From Limnanthes douglasii subsp. nivea (taxonomy: Eukaryota > Streptophyta > Magnoliopsida > Brassicales > Limnanthaceae): a DNA stretch of 64,000 bases. The stretch is from the NCBI GenBank assembly GCA_036936605.1, contig JAUPFV010000003.1, positions 102,433,278 to 102,497,277 of the forward strand, in the 5' to 3' direction. The translations under genes and the position numbers were made by a program. Positions within the stretch are counted from its first letter, which is position 1; every line of letters begins with the position of its first letter. Positions 34,211-46,500 of the stretch are shown here, piece by piece. The notes under the pieces are model-generated. The model worked only from the letters and a program-made list of their open reading frames with translations, was not told the DNA's origin and did not search any database.

Positions 34211-35619
34211 CTAACAGAAAGAATTGTTACGATGCTCCCTAGGAGATTGTAGCGCAGCCGACCTTCTATAGTGTACTTCTTCCTTTGTTTTGTCATAAAT
34301 GGTGGCTACGCTTTCCCTTAACTCAGCAAACCACTCCGGTTGAACCCAAGGCCCTCTCTTATTTCTGGACTGTTGACTCTGGACAGGCGCAGCTGGCTGA
34401 GACTGAGCTTTAGCTCTGTTATGACCCTGCCCGACCTCCCTTGCCTTGTTACCGGACTGATTTTGGTTGGGGTTTGGTGCAACCGGGGCAGACCTCACCT
34501 GCATGTACACCCTAGTTTTCTTTGTTTCATCAACGTTAATTTGCTTTCCGACTTGATTCAATAGACCTCCCCAAGTCATGGCTTTTTTTCTGGTCACTGA
34601 ATTAGCCAAATTTCCAGGGTTTAAGCCCTGCCTTAAAGATGCTATATCTACTTGCTCAAAGCAATCAGCCAACCCGTTTTTTGTGTTTACAAAACGACTT
34701 ATGTATTCTTTCACTGATTCGTTCGGTTCTTGGGCACAATGGATAATTGTGTCCCCATTGCCCTTCAATTCCTTACTTCCAACAAACTGCCTCCAAAAGG
34801 CCACCAAAAGGTATCGGAATTTCTGATGCAACCTTCTGGTAGGCTGTTATACCACTTCAGAGCACTCCCCGTAAAGGATTGGGAGAATGCTCTACAGAGT
34901 AACTTGTCATCATCATCGAAATTCATCATGAAGTTTTTAAATTGCTCCAAGTGGTTGTCCGGATCTTTACTGCCATCGTATTTCTCCATTTTTGTGTTAT
35001 CAAACCTCTTAGGGATGTTGTCGGATAGAATCTTGGAAGACAATGGAGATTGTCTCCAGTTCCGTCCACGACTGAAAACGGTATCCTCATTGGGAGTTTC
35101 AAAGATACCTGGTTCATCATGGAAGGCAAAAGGACCCACCAGCATCCGGTCAACGTGTCTCCGGCTATGAGATGATCCTTGGCCTATATTCCTCTTTAAC
35201 TTCCCATGTCTATCCCTTTTTCTTGAATACATTTTAATCAAATTTTGTTTCTTTTTAGATCGGCCCTCATCACTACTAGAGGATAAGGACTCTTCAACTC
35301 CATCCTCGCCCGAGGAGCTACTAGAAGATTCTGAGTCTGAATCGAAACTCTCCACTGGCTTGGACCGATGAGACTTTTTGGAGCTAGCATGAGTCTTCTT
35401 AATACTCACATGGGTCTTCGAAGGCTCATACGCTCTAGGGTTGTCATTATGATGAGCAACTGATGCCTTTGACTTCTCTTTTATGCCCATCTTTGCCTTC
35501 TCTGCCCTGATAGCCTCTATCTCGCCTTTTAATCTATCACGCTCCTCGATGGTATATTCATCATTTTCACCCACCACTTCAAGCAAAGCTGGTGGTACTT
35601 CTGGTGCGTCCGAATTCAT
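34211..35619 (-). pseudogene. Element C gag
   Basis: Starts at ATG 35619 with MNSDAPEVPPALLEVVGEND, about 70 bp after the 5' LTR. A charged Ser-rich linker (SDSESSSSSSGEDG) follows, then the gag domain (YDGSKDPDNHLEQFKNFMM, FTGSALKWYNSLPEG, FVGSKELKGNGD) and a Gln/Pro-rich tail. One frameshift lies near 34800 and a nonsense codon at 34209-34211, before the zinc-binding segment. It is otherwise close to D over its length. Confidence 0.9.
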
Positions 35620-35691
35620 TCGGACTGGTTTTTCTGATGGTTTCGAATGCTAGATTCAGACATCGTTGTTCTTCCACTGTGGTCGCCAATT
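35620..35691 (-). promoter_or_regulatory. Element C leader and primer-binding site
   Basis: Next to the 5' LTR, element sense AATTGGCGACCACAGTGG (about 35674-35691) is the likely tRNA primer-binding site; D has the same bases. Confidence 0.7.
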
Positions 35692-36110
35692 TGGTGTGGT
35701 TTGTTTTTGTCTGAGGGTATGTTCGTAATTTTTGTTTAGAGTTTTGTGGAAGTTTGTGAGTATTTAATGTTTGGGTAGAGTGTAGAGGGAGAATTAAGCA
35801 GCCTGGTTATATTTAATTTTCATTACCCTCATTTAATGTTGGTGGTTGGGTATTTATACCCTTATATTTGGGCTTCATGGGCTTTCGGGTCGTGTTTAAT
35901 GGACCCGGGTTGAGTTTAAGGACCCATGAGTTCTAAGTAGGGGAACAGGCAGCTTAGTCAAGAAGTGATTATGTTTTAAATACTTTAGTTCTGTTCAAAC
36001 AGTCCAATGGATGATGGTGTCCGAACTGCCCCTGTCCGGATAGGTAGACTTTGTCCGAAATGACCCTGTCCGGTTCCCATAAAACATGGTGACAGAATCC
36101 GGACTCATCA
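35692..36110 (-). repeat. Element C right LTR (5' LTR in element sense)
   Basis: Partner of 26433-26850. It ends in plus orientation with GACTCATCA, followed by GTTGA of the host element B. Confidence 0.95.
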
Positions 36111-38041
36111 GTTGAAAGGAACGTTTGTAGAGCTCCTTGTATCCATCAGCACGGGTCGAATTTCAACACCAGATACCTCTAGTCCAATAACCACCGCATC
36201 TTTATATGGACCTACGGTGTCTCTCAGATCATCATTATCAAAAATAATAAAATGAACATCTCCTTTTCCATAAAGATGAGTAGACATTCCTCCTTCTATC
36301 TGAGTCACTAAGCTTAGTACATTCCTTTTCTAGAACTGACAGTATTACCGGTCATAGTGTCTCCTCGAAGAATTGCCAAGGGCTCAAAATATTTGCATAG
36401 ACTTTGAACTCGGCTCTGTTTCACTGGCTCATCCACTGCCATCAAAATCAATCGATTCAGGTTTGTATCTAAATATTTTAATACAATATCGAAATCATCA
36501 ATCTTTGAATCCATAATCATTAAATTGTCTGCTTGTGAATTTGAATTTGCTCCCTATGAATTCGATGTTATAGGAGCCTTTAAAGCATTATTTACCCTTT
36601 CACATACCATAAACTTTCCATTCTCAATCGGGGTATGTACCTCATTCTTCAAAGCAATGCAGTCTGCAGTATCATCTCCGATGTCATTATGATACTTACA
36701 AAACCTGTTATTTCGTTCTTCCTTTAGCCTATTTATCGGAGTCGGGTTCTTGAAAATCACATATCAATTTCTTTTTTCATAGATTGTAGCAACATTTTTA
36801 GTTAAATTGGCATAGTACTCTGGCCTTACCCACTGATTGGGTCTCGATGTATAAAACTGATACCCTGTTGCTTGAGTTGAATACCCTCTAGTTCGAAAAG
36901 GTAAGTTATTGTTGTTCCTCAGACGCGTTGGTTGGGCTAAATTCGAAGACTACCCTTGATTGTTTGGCACATGTCCTGAGCTCTTTTGACTATTCCTAAC
37001 CACTCCTCAAACTCTAGTCGATTCTTCTACCTTGATTTGATATTCTACTTGAGCCATCAACGCTCCAAAAGTCAAATATCTTTGTTTCGTTGTTTCATTT
37101 GCTAGATCTCTTCGTAACAACCCTTATCTAAATGCTGCCATTGATACCAATTTCTCACAATTGTCCAAACCAGCTTTCGTTAATATAAATCGCTTAATGT
37201 AGTCCTTTAGCTTTCTTCTACCGTTTATTTACATTGTATAATTGAATCTCCATTTGCCTGCATCTCTTTACTTCCCACAAATTGTTTTCGGAAAACTGTG
37301 TAAGAATCTATGAAATTAGAAATGGATACCTTCGGAATCTTGTTGAACCACTTCAAAGTCGTTCCTTTGAATGTTCGGGAGAAATCTCTGTAGACCAGCC
37401 TATCATCGTCATGGAAATTCATCATGTAATTTTTAAACTGTTCGATATGGTCATTGGGGTCTTGCATCCCATCGAATTTTTCAACCTTCAAGATATTAAA
37501 CCGCTTCGAAATAGAGATAGACCTTATTTTCGTTTCCAGAGGAGAATCTCTCCAATCAACTCCATGAACATATTCGTTATCATTCCCCTTTCCCATGACA
37601 ACATATAAATTCCGATCGTCCGTCACATTGTACTGATTCTAAGTGTTCCATTCACACCATTCAACTTCCCTCAATCATCGTGGTATACTTTGCTTCCTAA
37701 CTTTGTACTCTTTCGTGATTTTTGAGGTCGATCTTTTTCTTCTTTCGAAGATTCTCGATACCTCTTAAACTCAGATCCTGAACTTTCTATTTCTTCGTCA
37801 CTGGATACAACATACAACTGTTTGTATTTTGTATATTTTCGTGAAGTGTGACACTCTTAAAATAATTCAAAATGAGACTTTTTCTACTTATTTTGAACTT
37901 GGCGAGCTGTGCAAGATCGATCAGACTCATTGTCAGCGTCATTCTTGCAATCCATCTGCTCCCTATTGATTTTAACCTAGCTGATTGAATATCTTGTTCT
38001 CTCTGGTCGTACTTCTCATTCAAAGTTGTAATTTTATCCAC
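36111..38041 (-). pseudogene. Element B gag and protease start
   Basis: Minus strand: N-terminal charged part (38041-37640), the gag domain at 37626-37225 (FDGMQDPNDHIEQFKNYMMN, TTLKWFNKIPK, FVGSKEMQANGDS), zinc-binding segment CKYHNDIGDDTADC at about 36700, then the protease, whose active site reads DTRSSTN instead of DTGSS. The protease is cut at 36111 by element C and resumes at 26429. Several stops interrupt it. Confidence 0.85.
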
Positions 38042-38257
38042 TAGTTGATTCGTTTGTATTTTAATGTCTGATTGAGTTTATCGAGCCGGAACAAACTCAT
38101 CTTGTTTATCATCCCCTCATTGCAAGTCATGTTTAACGTTTCGACAACTGCTCAAACTAGGGGATCACTTTCGTTTCTTGGATTTAATGTTGATTAAAAC
38201 AGCTTTCAAATATTGAACAAGAACAAGGAAAATAAATTAAAATTCTAGGTACCACTT

Positions 38258-38576
38258 TGATGAGGATTTTATATGGTCCGTAGAGTATAATAGAATAGAG
38301 CAAAGTAGAGAAGTTGATAGATGTAGAGAGAAGTAGTTTCAAGAGAGAGACAGTCAAGAAGTGAAAGTAGTTTAATCTCAAAAGTTAGAGTCCTTTCTTA
38401 GTTCAGCCCTAGCCATTATATATAGGCGCATAACGGAAACGGTTACACAAAAAGTCTAATTTCATATTACTCCCTCATTAATACATAAAACTCTAATCTA
38501 TTATATAATCATACACTTTATCATATAAGGTTTTATTCATTTATACTTTGATTCCCAAAATTGTATTTCCTTATCA
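38258..38576 (-). repeat. Element B 5' LTR
   Basis: Plus-strand ends TGATGAGG and CTTATCA, in element sense TGATAAGG to CCTCATCA, similar in style to element A. A TATA box (element sense CTATATATAATGG, about 38413-38425) is present. The primer region TGGTACCTAGAA abuts it (38243-38257), resembling the TGGTACCTGGAA of A. No partner LTR exists because the left end is deleted. Confidence 0.65.
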
Positions 38577-39840
38577 ACCCATAAATACACAAAACAAAAC
38601 TCTAGTGCATATTGGCTAGCAAAGTGGATACACAAATGTAAATTCAAGCAATACTTAACTTATGTTATAATTCCTAATTAGCTATGAGCTATTGCACTTT
38701 TAGACAACTTATAAGTTGATTTTTTAAAAAAACTTAACTGAGAATTAATGACATATTCTTATTCTTTCCTAAATTGAGTTTATATCATTTACTTCTCTAC
38801 ACTCTACAAAAATATCATCTCAAATTATGTCAAATTGTTTACACGGTTACTAATAATATTTTCAGCAAGTACTACTACCTTACAAAAAACCTTGCATGTC
38901 TCTCAATGTAAGACATGGTTTTGTTCCATCACCCTTTAAGGCTCAATTGAAGCTAGAATGAAATCGAAGATGTTCGTCCTATCTCTAAATATGAATTTCG
39001 AAGCATAAATTGATTTCAGTTCTCTGAAAACATTGGAGCGTAAGTAATGAAAAAAGATATAAAGCTCACCTATAGTCTTGGAGCTTCATTTATGGTCTTT
39101 TGGATTGATTTAAAACAAGATGAAGCAATTAATCTACTTTCATGAAGCTCTCTTATTGATGATTTAACCTCAAAGTTCTGAATTGTTCCATCTCGAATTG
39201 GACAACAAATTGTGGTCCGGTCAAGATATGGAAAATATATATTCTAATAGATGGTTGCAAATTCATACGAGTAATAATTTTGTTCAATAAATCTAGAATT
39301 TTATAATATAAAATTTGAGATTATTAATTAATCCAATTAAAAATTTATAGTTTAAGTTTAGGTTTTTTATTTTAAAAGTTATGAGAGAAAATTAAAGAAG
39401 TATATTTATATATATAAAATAATCGCTGATATAAATTTATATCAGATATATTTGTTATGTGATCCGAAATAAATAAATCTTCTGGAAAAAAAATCCTCAA
39501 AAAATAAAAATTAATATATTTTGATTAAATATATATGATTTTTTTTATATTTCATAAATTAGATTATTTTTTAAAATAATTTAAGAAAATAGTTATTTTA
39601 TATTTATGATAGTTATAGATATAACCACCAACTAATTAAATATAACTATTAAAATTAAAATATGTGTTTATGGTAAATAAACCATTTTTTTTATAGATAA
39701 CACATCTACCATCAATTGAAATATGAAAAATCTAAAAAGTAGGATCTTAGAGATTGTATCGTAATACGGTAAATAGGTATTATCTCAAAGAAAAAAAATT
39801 AATTTATAATAGTTAAATCTCATATCTATTCCATATACCT
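38577..39840. other. Non-coding interval upstream of MED9
   Basis: AT-rich; no gene, transposon end or repeat recognised. Confidence 0.5.
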
Positions 39841-39974
39841 GGTCTCTTGGATGCTCCAATACTATATTAACGTGTGCCAAGGCCCAAGACTTAATAATAG
39901 GCCCATCTTACTGTTTGACTCTATTTATAGTTTTCCAGTAACACAAATCGAAGGAACACTTAGTATCGACCACT
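39841..39974 (+). promoter_or_regulatory. MED9 promoter region
   Basis: Two AGGCCCA motifs (39880-39886 and 39899-39905), the TGGGCY/site II type common in plant housekeeping promoters, precede a TATA-like CTATTTATAG at about 39922-39931, some 45 bp before the ATG. The assignment is by motif and position only. Confidence 0.5.
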
Positions 39975-40925
39975 ATGGATCAATTCTCAGGAGGAAATTG
40001 GAGTACGATCTCAAACAACAATAACAATTATGTATCAACAACACCTTCTAATCAAGATCATAACTTCCTTGATCAACAACAACAATTTCAGTATCAGCAA
40101 CAGCAACACTTCCAACCCCAACCGCAGCAACCACCACGTATCGTACGGCAACCCTTCCAACCCCAACCGCAGCAACCACCACCTATCGTACAGCAACCCC
40201 AACCACAGCAACAACAGCAGCAGAACCAACAGCACCAATCGCTAGCTTCACATTTCCACCTTTCTCCTGTCAGTAAATTCTTCAATTCATGTATCTCCAA
40301 ATCTTCATTTCTGTTGATTCTTATTTATCATCGATCTCTGGTTTTCTGCCCACAGTTAGTCGAGAAATTAGCCGATGTGATTGAGAATGGAGCAAGGGAC
40401 CAGCAATCTGATTCATTGGTTCTTTCTCTGGTTTATTCTAGGGTTTCGTTAGGTCTTGTGTTAAAATGCTTTATTGATTTGTTCTTTGTGATTAGGTTAC
40501 TGAAGTGAACAACCATTTTGAGAAATGCCAGCAACTCTTGAACTCTATATCTGATTCCATAAGCTCCAGAGCTATGGTAATTGTATAGTGAAATTAGTAG
40601 AATTTACAATTAGTGTTAGGTTTTTTTTGTATAATTGGTACTGTTTTTTTGATATTGGGTGTAGACTGTTGATAACTGGTGGTATTTTTCTGTTGATAAC
40701 TGGTGGTATTTTTTTTTATATTGGGTGTAGACTGTTGATGGACAGAAACAGAAGCTTAAAGAAACTGAGCAAATGCTTACTCAAAGAAGGTTCGATGTTT
40801 CTCCATAACTTTTCATTTCTGATGGTGTGTATTGAATTCATATTTTTAAAATCGATAACAGGGATTTGATTGCCAAGTATAAAAACTCTATAGAGGACAT
40901 GGTCAAGACTGACCCGTCTCTGTAA
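39975..40925 (+). CDS. MED9: Mediator of RNA polymerase II transcription subunit 9 (MED9)
   Basis: Five coding exons with GT-AG introns: 39975-40268, 40356-40418, 40496-40576, 40731-40789 and 40862-40925, giving 186 residues. MED9 belongs to the Mediator middle module, which links activators to RNA polymerase II in the nucleus. The N-terminus is the plant-type MDQFSGGNWS followed by a Gln/Pro-rich tract (about residues 30-90, with two copies of a QPQPQQPP unit). The conserved part starts at ASHFHLSP and continues LVEKLADVIENGARDQQSDSL, then HFEKCQQLLNSIS and QMLTQRRDLIAKYK, an alpha-helical region. It ends TDPSL. All junctions keep frame and no stop interrupts, so it is probably functional. 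A truncated duplicate lies at 62329. Confidence 0.9.
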
Positions 40926-41600
40926 GGTAAGGTAACAAAATTCCTTACTTGAACATCGCTGGACTCAAGTATGTTTTAGTATATTTTTGGAATAGCTTGC
41001 TAATCTTATAGGAGATTATGATCGGAAAAAGATTCTATTATTTGCCCCAAACCATAAAGAATTTTTCATTCAAATCTGTATGCTAATGCTGGAAAGATTA
41101 TCATCTATAGAATCGATTAGGAAATTAGTTATAGGATATACTAGTAGAATTGATTAGAAAAGAATTCTTTTGTTTTTATATGTACTACTTTTTCCCTGTG
41201 TTCATGGTATGTTGCTAAGTTAGAATTAGCGCTAAAAGAGTGAGCAAGTATAATAAATCAGGTTTCCACTATTTGTCAGCTTTAAAACATATTTTGGTTT
41301 AGGAATCCTCCATCTACTGTAGTGTTTTTATTTTCAGTGTTCTAAGCACCATTTGTGCAGTCTAAAGAAATTATTTATGGGAATATAAACTTGTTCACCA
41401 TTTGTGCAGTCTAAAGAAATTATTTATGGGAAAATAAACTTGTTCAGTCAGGCTTAGTTTTTATGATTTATGATACACTCTTTTGACCGATAGATACACT
41501 ATCATCATTTTCTGTTCTGCTTCTTTTCAGGTTGAATTGCACGGATGGTTCTGAACCAGATTTGTAGAACCTGGTTGGAATGGGAATTTTTTTTCTTAAC
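40926..41600 (+). other. MED9 3' untranslated region with an intron
   Basis: Right after the stop is AAG|GTAAGG (donor at 40927), and TTCTTTTCAG (acceptor at 41530) precedes a terminal exon. The duplicate gene has the same junctions (63150 and 63304). Inside the intron a 49-bp tandem duplication occurs at 41347-41395 and 41396-41444. Confidence 0.6.
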
Positions 41601-42221
41601 ATATTTCCTAATCCTCTTTCCAAATCAGGCTAGGGTTAGGGATATCTTCTGAATATTCAGAATTGTTTATTGTTTCACTTTTTCTTTTTTTTTTTTAATT
41701 TTCCTCTTCTTTTTTTATTAGTTAGCTCTGTTAAATCCTAATGGACTTGAGTTAGTTTCTAAAGGTACATATTCTTATCAGCTTCTTTTATTATAATTAA
41801 TTCTTTGCACAAATATTTGTCCTATAATAGATTTTATTTTATGCAATTTAGACAATAACTTGATTTCATTTTATCCAATTTAAAAAAAAAAGTTATTAAA
41901 TATTAAATACAATATAAAGCATAAAAAAGAATAAGTATAAGATATATTATAACAACTTTGTCCGCAATTTTATCACAAAATAATAAAATTCGTTTTTCAT
42001 TGATTTAAGAGACAAATTTATTTTAAAAATATCTTCTGTATTTTGTTTTGCTCCTACTTTCTTCTCCCTGCAAAAATAGAAAAAAAAAAAATATAAACCT
42101 AACTTAAAAAATATGAAAAATTACCATTCGAAACTTCTTTCCCAAGAGACCTCTTTTTGGAAATTTTTCTTCTCTTTGATTGCTGATCTTCTCTTCTTCC
42201 TTAGCTCTATGATTCCATGCT
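41601..42221 (+). other. AT-rich spacer and probable LINE L1b 5' untranslated region
   Basis: No gene. The last ~160 bp, CT-rich, lead into the LINE ORF1 start and are probably its 5' UTR. No target duplication was found. Confidence 0.4.
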
Positions 42222-43589
42222 ATGGATTCTAATACAAACAAACTTCCAACTCTTGAAGAGTTTCCAGCTCTTCACCATGAAATCGGATTTTCAAAGGCTA
42301 GAAAATCCTATGCAGAAACTGTCCGACAGTCCATTTCAAATACAGATCATAGCCTTGAACTCAAGCCTGAATTCTATAAAGAAAAGGACGATCATTTCAC
42401 AATACAATATTCGAAAGAGGTAAAAGATTTCTTGCTTGAAAATTCTTCTACTACTATCATTGGTAAGTTTAGTGAAGGTATCCCAAGAAAAGCTGTGCTA
42501 GAAGGATTCCTTCAAACCTTCAAATTCAATGGATCCTACAAGTACACCAGCCTCGACTCGAGGCATGTTGTTATTGAATTTCAGTGTAAAGAAGATGTTA
42601 GCAACATCTGGTCCAAAAATGTTTGGAACATAAAAGGAAATACAATGAGAATCTTAAGATGGGATTCTGAATTCAATAAAATATTTGAAAGCCCAAGGTA
42701 TTTGGTGTGGATTCTCCTTGAAAGGATTCATGAATTCATGTATAATAAAACGATTATACATAACCTGGCTTCAACAATCGGTACCACTTACAAAGTAATT
42801 GTTCCTGAAAACAAGGCTGTAATAAAGGCTTGTTTTGCCCATGTTGAGATTGATGTATCCAGAAGATTAAAATACAAATTATGGACTGGTTTTGGGTCTA
42901 ACGATGTCTGTTGGATCAACATAAGCTACAAGAATGTACCACCATACTGTAACACCTGTTATCATATGGGTCATAAAGAGGAAGATTGTAAAAAGATGGA
43001 AAAGAAAAATCAGCAAGATAAAGAAGATGAGAAGACTGAAAATCGTGAAGGAAGTGAAAAAGATAATGCTAAGATCAACAATGAAGAATTAAGAAGAGCT
43101 TCAATAAGTGAAGTTAATGACAAAGATGTTACTGAAAAAGAAGAAACTCTTCAGGAACCAAGAACGTCTTTAAACAGCTCAAGTAACATTTAAACCTTTA
43201 GCAAGGTTTATAGAAGAAAGTTGAAATGAGTTATAACAACCAAGGATAAAATTCTTGAGGAAAAAGATAATATAAGTGCTGAATGTGACCAAAACAACGA
43301 TTCTGGTGAAAACAATATGGAAGTTATTGAAGCATTGCATAGGTTTGATCAAGAGTTTGCTCAAAGCAATCTCCATTTTGAAGAAAATAATATGATTCAA
43401 AACATGGGCAGCTGTGAAAACTCCCCTAGAAAATATGCCTACAATGGTGACTTTGGTGTCATCATAAGTGGAAAGCTTAAATCTGAAATGAAAAGAAGAA
43501 AATCCAAGAAGTTTACCATCAACTCTCCGTCCAAGAAAGGAGAAAAGTCGAAACAAAAATCTCTATCAGATAATGATAAAGATAACTAA
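42222..43589 (+). pseudogene. LINE L1b ORF1 (gag-like RNA-binding protein)
   Basis: One frame of 455 codons starting MDSNTNKLPTLEEFPALH. Residues about 70-200 form the DUF4283-type domain of plant L1 elements (VLEGFLQTFKFNGSYKYTS, ERIHEFMYN). A CCHC zinc knuckle follows at residues 243-256 (CNTCYHMGHKEEDC), then a charged Lys/Glu tail. Two nonsense codons, TAA 43191-43193 and TGA 43227-43229, break the tail; no frameshift is present. It would bind LINE RNA in a ribonucleoprotein. It overlaps ORF2 by 17 bases. Confidence 0.85.
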
Positions 43590-46500
43590 CTGGAATGCAA
43601 GAGGCCTAAATAATAAGCCTACTTTGAGAAGGCTCCTTTCAATCATCGAAGATAACAAATCAAAAATTTTGTCCATTCAAGAGCCCATGGCTGATTCTAG
43701 CAAGTTGGATGGTGTGTCTAGTGTTCTTGGGTTCAAAATTTCTATTTCAAACAGCTCCAATAAGGTTTGGATCTTATGGAATGATGATGTTGAAGTCAGT
43801 ATTCTTAAGGATCATGATCATCTTATTCACATGGCTGTTTCTTATCCTGGTTGTGATACTATGTTCAAATTTTCTGTGGTCTATGCCAAGAGTCAACGCT
43901 TGCTTAGAGTTGATCTTTGGAATTAGATGAGAATGGTTGCTTCAAATGAAACCCCTTGGATCATTACAGGTGACTTTAATGCCATCACATGTTCGGAGGA
44001 TCAGATTGGATGTTCAACTTATGATCATGCAAGCACCAATGACTTCAATGAAGCTATAAGAAAGTGTAATCTAGAAGATGTAGGGTACATTGGCTCGAGA
44101 TACACTTGGAATAGAGGCACGCGTTGGAAAATATTGGACAAAACTTTGGAAAATGAGTTGTGGATCAACACCTTCAAGGAAACCCAGGTGTATCACATAG
44201 TCAGAACATGTTCAGACCATGCTCCCTTTTTAATTCAGTCTAGCTTTACTTCTAATAATATCAATTGTAAAAAAAGTTTTAAATTTTTAAATGCCTCGAC
44301 TTATGATGATAGTTTCATGAGCACTGTAACGCAGAATTGGAACTTGCCTTGCAAGGGTAACCAAGGTCAGGTCTTTTGGTATAAGCTGAGGAGACTTAAA
44401 AGTTTCTTAAAGAAATGGAATTCTAATACTTTTGGCAACATTTTCAATAAGGTTAAGGAGACTGCTGAGGTTGTCAAGAGAATGGAAAACATTCATCTTG
44501 AAACTAATACCAATGCTTCTAAGGCTGAACTCTCTAAATCTAACATCATGTACTTGAAAGCCCTCAGGAATGAAGAGAGCTTCTGGCATAAAAAATGTTA
44601 CAATGGCTGGCTTAAAGATGGTGATGGTAACACCAAGCTCTACCATGCTTGTGTGACTAAGAAAAGAAGACGTAACATCATTAAAGGGATCAAAGACAAA
44701 GGGGCTTGGATTGATAATCCTGCTGATATTGCTAATTCTGTTGAATACTTTTTCAAATCTATTTTATCTTCTAACTCCTACACTAACAGAAATGAGGAAG
44801 TCATTTTAATGCAGGATGAGATCTTTAACAATATTCCAAATCTTCTTAAAGAAGAGGATAATGACTCCATTATCAGGCAAACCAGTAAAGAAGAAGTTTG
44901 GAGTATAATTTCTAAAATGAAAACAGACAGTGCAGCAGGGCTTGATGGCTTCAATATTTTCTTCTTTAAATCTTGTTGGTCAATTATTAACATGGAACTT
45001 TATAATGCTTTTAATTTCTATCTTTCAGGAAACAGCATACCAAGTGGTATTTTTGCTACTGGTCTTTTCCTAATACCTAAAAGCTCTAATCCAACAGAGT
45101 GGAACAACTTCAGACTGATAAGTCTATGCACCATGTTTAATAGAATTCTTTCAAACCTTATTAACTCTAGATTATCAAATATCTTGACTAACATTATATC
45201 TAAGATGCAGGGAGCCTTTGTTAAAGGCAGGCTTATTCATGAAAACATCATAATCACTAAGTAATTGATTCATGATATTGATAGAAAGCCAAAAACTAGA
45301 AATGCTATCATACAACTTGATATGTCAAAAGCATTCGATAAATTATCTCATGCATTCATCCTAAAAGTTTTAGCATGCTTTGGATTCTCTGATCATTCTA
45401 TTAACTTAATACATAATATGATTACAAATGTGCATATTTCTGTTCTCATTAATGGCTCTATAAATGGTTATTTTAAGCAAAATAAAGGCTTAAGGCGAGG
45501 AGACCCTTTGTCTCCTAGCCTGTTTATTCTTGCTGAAGAGGTTTTGCTTAGAGGGATTTGCAATCTTTTTTAAAGTAATAACAATCTTATCTATGCTTCT
45601 AGGTCTAACTTCCTGGTGCCCTGCCCAGCCTTTGCAGATGATGTCTTGATCTTCACAAACTGCAGGACCAGCTCCATTGAACTGCTAAGCAACCTGTTGG
45701 ATAAGTATCAGCTTATCTCTGGCCAATCTGTGAACAAGGAAAAAACGAAGCTGATTATATCTAGAAGAGCTAATCAATCCATTACAAATAACATCAAGAT
45801 TAAAGCATGCTTCAATACTGACACTATACCATTCAAGTACTTGGGAATAACTATTGCAAGAAACAATAGAGGGAAGTATTACTCTACTCTTCTTGACAAA
45901 GTTCAGGGTAAAATAGTAGAGTGAGACCTAAAGAACTTGTCATTTGGGGGCATGTTAACATTAATCACTAATGTTTTAATACCAATTATGCATTATTGGA
46001 TGCAAAACACCCTTGTCCATAATATTATCATCAAGAAAATAGAGTCTTATTTTAACAGATTCTTGTGGAGATCAAGCTATAATGTAAAGACCATCCACTG
46101 GTCTAACTGGAATCATCTTTGCAAACCCTTTGATGAGGGTGGTTTAAACATTAAAAGCTTATATGATATTCAACAAGCATTCTCTCATAAGTTGTGGTAT
46201 ATTTTCAGGAACAACAATAGCTTATGGACTACAATGATGTACAAGACATACTGCACTGATTCTCATGCTCTCAGAACTAAATGCAAAACAACAGACTCAA
46301 CAGTATGGAAAAGACTTCATGCTATCAAAAACTCTGGTGAGAAACACATTAAATGGAGGCTTGGACAAGGTTATATGGACTTTTGGTTAGAAGATTGGGA
46401 TGACAAACCTCCAATGATAAGTGATACTAACTCTTATAACTAGTATTTAAATGCTAGTGTAAACTCTTTTTGGAAAAACAATAGTTGGGATTACAATGTT

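Larger units (their letters stand above)
26433..36110 (-). mobile_element. Element C: Tat-lineage retrotransposon nested in element B
   Basis: Two nearly identical LTRs (26433-26850 and 35692-36110, roughly 16 differences by eye, about 96% identical) bound minus-strand gag-pol and a plus-strand antisense ORF. In element sense the LTRs run TGATGAGTC to CCACACCA, the same as element D, so C and D are one family. The insertion point is inside the protease region of B. The element is defective: gag frameshift, RT frameshifts, a stop in the RT catalytic box and a truncated integrase. Confidence 0.95.
19866..38576 (-). mobile_element. Element B: left-truncated Tat-lineage retrotransposon, host of element C
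   Basis: Minus-strand gag and protease (36111-38041) continue as protease, RT and integrase at 22840-26429. The break is caused by element C. On the far left is a plus-strand antisense ORF that starts in mid-domain at about 19866 with no LTR beyond it, so the 3' end of B was lost by deletion against LINE L1a. One LTR remains at 38258-38576. Every domain contains stops, and the RT and protease active sites are altered, so B is older than C. Confidence 0.85.

Noticed and set aside
40035..40300. Minus-strand frames rich in Leu/Trp or Cys/Gly within MED9 exon 1
   Set aside because: Complement of the Gln/Pro codon repeats of MED9.
40356..40925. MED9 exons as a GIF/SSXT coactivator because of the Gln-rich start
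   Set aside because: The helical region (LVEKLADVIENG, KCQQLLNSIS) fits MED9, not the SNH domain.
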